NCBI GenBank assembly: GCA_037044905.1
Contig: JBAOKB010000020.1
Coordinates: forward strand, 310,001-374,000
Direction of reading: 5' to 3'
DNA length: 64,000 nt
Source: Hortaea werneckii
Taxonomy: Eukaryota > Ascomycota > Dothideomycetes > Mycosphaerellales > Teratosphaeriaceae
How positions within the stretch are numbered: position 1 is the stretch's first letter; the number at the start of each line of letters is the position of its first letter. The position numbers and the translations under genes were made by a program. The notes beneath the pieces are model-generated. The model saw only the letters and a program-made list of their open reading frames with translations. It was not told where the DNA came from and did not search any database. Positions 63,895-64,000 of the stretch are shown piece by piece.

Positions 63895-64000
63895 GTGGTG
63901 AAGGTGCTGTTGGAATAAAATTATTGTGAGAGTGTCTGAAGTCTGCGAACTATGCTAGAGGTATGTATGCTGATGACGCTAAAGAAACGACGTTTCGACG

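Overview
The window is a eukaryotic, gene-dense piece of a filamentous ascomycete genome. Protein-level resemblance and the carotenoid/opsin cluster fit a Dothideomycete-like mould or black yeast, but the species cannot be named from sequence alone. Introns are short (49-179 bp) with GT..AG ends, genes lie on both strands, and no bacterial-type operons, rRNA, tRNA, CRISPR or intact transposons were seen. All exon structures given here are read by eye from splice sites, reading frame and family similarity.

Left part (1-18.7 kb). The 3' end of an RNA-dependent RNA polymerase gene of the RNA-silencing type is followed by a long empty stretch, a seven-helix glucose-receptor-like GPCR and Elongator subunit ELP6. 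Next comes a complete carotenoid/retinal cluster. Opsin (carO-like), phytoene desaturase (carB-like) and the fused lycopene cyclase/phytoene synthase (carRA-like) lie on the minus strand. A carotenoid-cleaving oxygenase (carX-like) is divergent on the plus strand. Together they can make phytoene, desaturate and cyclise it, cleave the product to retinal, and bind retinal in a rhodopsin that keeps both carboxylates of a light-driven proton pump. ELP6 and the car genes also show an unusual mosaic of sharply alternating C-rich and G-rich blocks.

Middle part (18.7-42 kb). A secreted Cys-rich protein of unknown function is followed by two divergent ribosome-biogenesis genes (CMS1, IPI3), a second secreted Thr-rich protein and a one-helix, probably mitochondrial protein. 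Then come a thioesterase with an ACP-like domain that has lost its attachment serine, the V-ATPase assembly factor VMA22 and a membrane-anchored unknown. A nine-exon mucin-like wall protein with four related Cys modules plus a WSC domain follows, then an inositol/sugar transporter of the major facilitator superfamily and a NADPH-cytochrome P450 reductase.

Right part (42-64 kb). A cytochrome P450 is divergent from that reductase. It is followed by ribosomal protein RPL37 (four exons, the first only 4 nt), a secreted SGNH esterase, the TORC2 subunit AVO1/SIN1, a UBP3-type deubiquitinase, a coiled-coil unknown and MGR2 of the TIM23 translocase (four small exons). The tail-anchored FHA protein of the STRIPAK complex and a FAD-dependent oxidoreductase end the window. 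Most of the right part is conserved housekeeping; the accessory interest lies in the carotenoid cluster, the ACP-thioesterase, the module-repeat wall protein and the P450/reductase pair.
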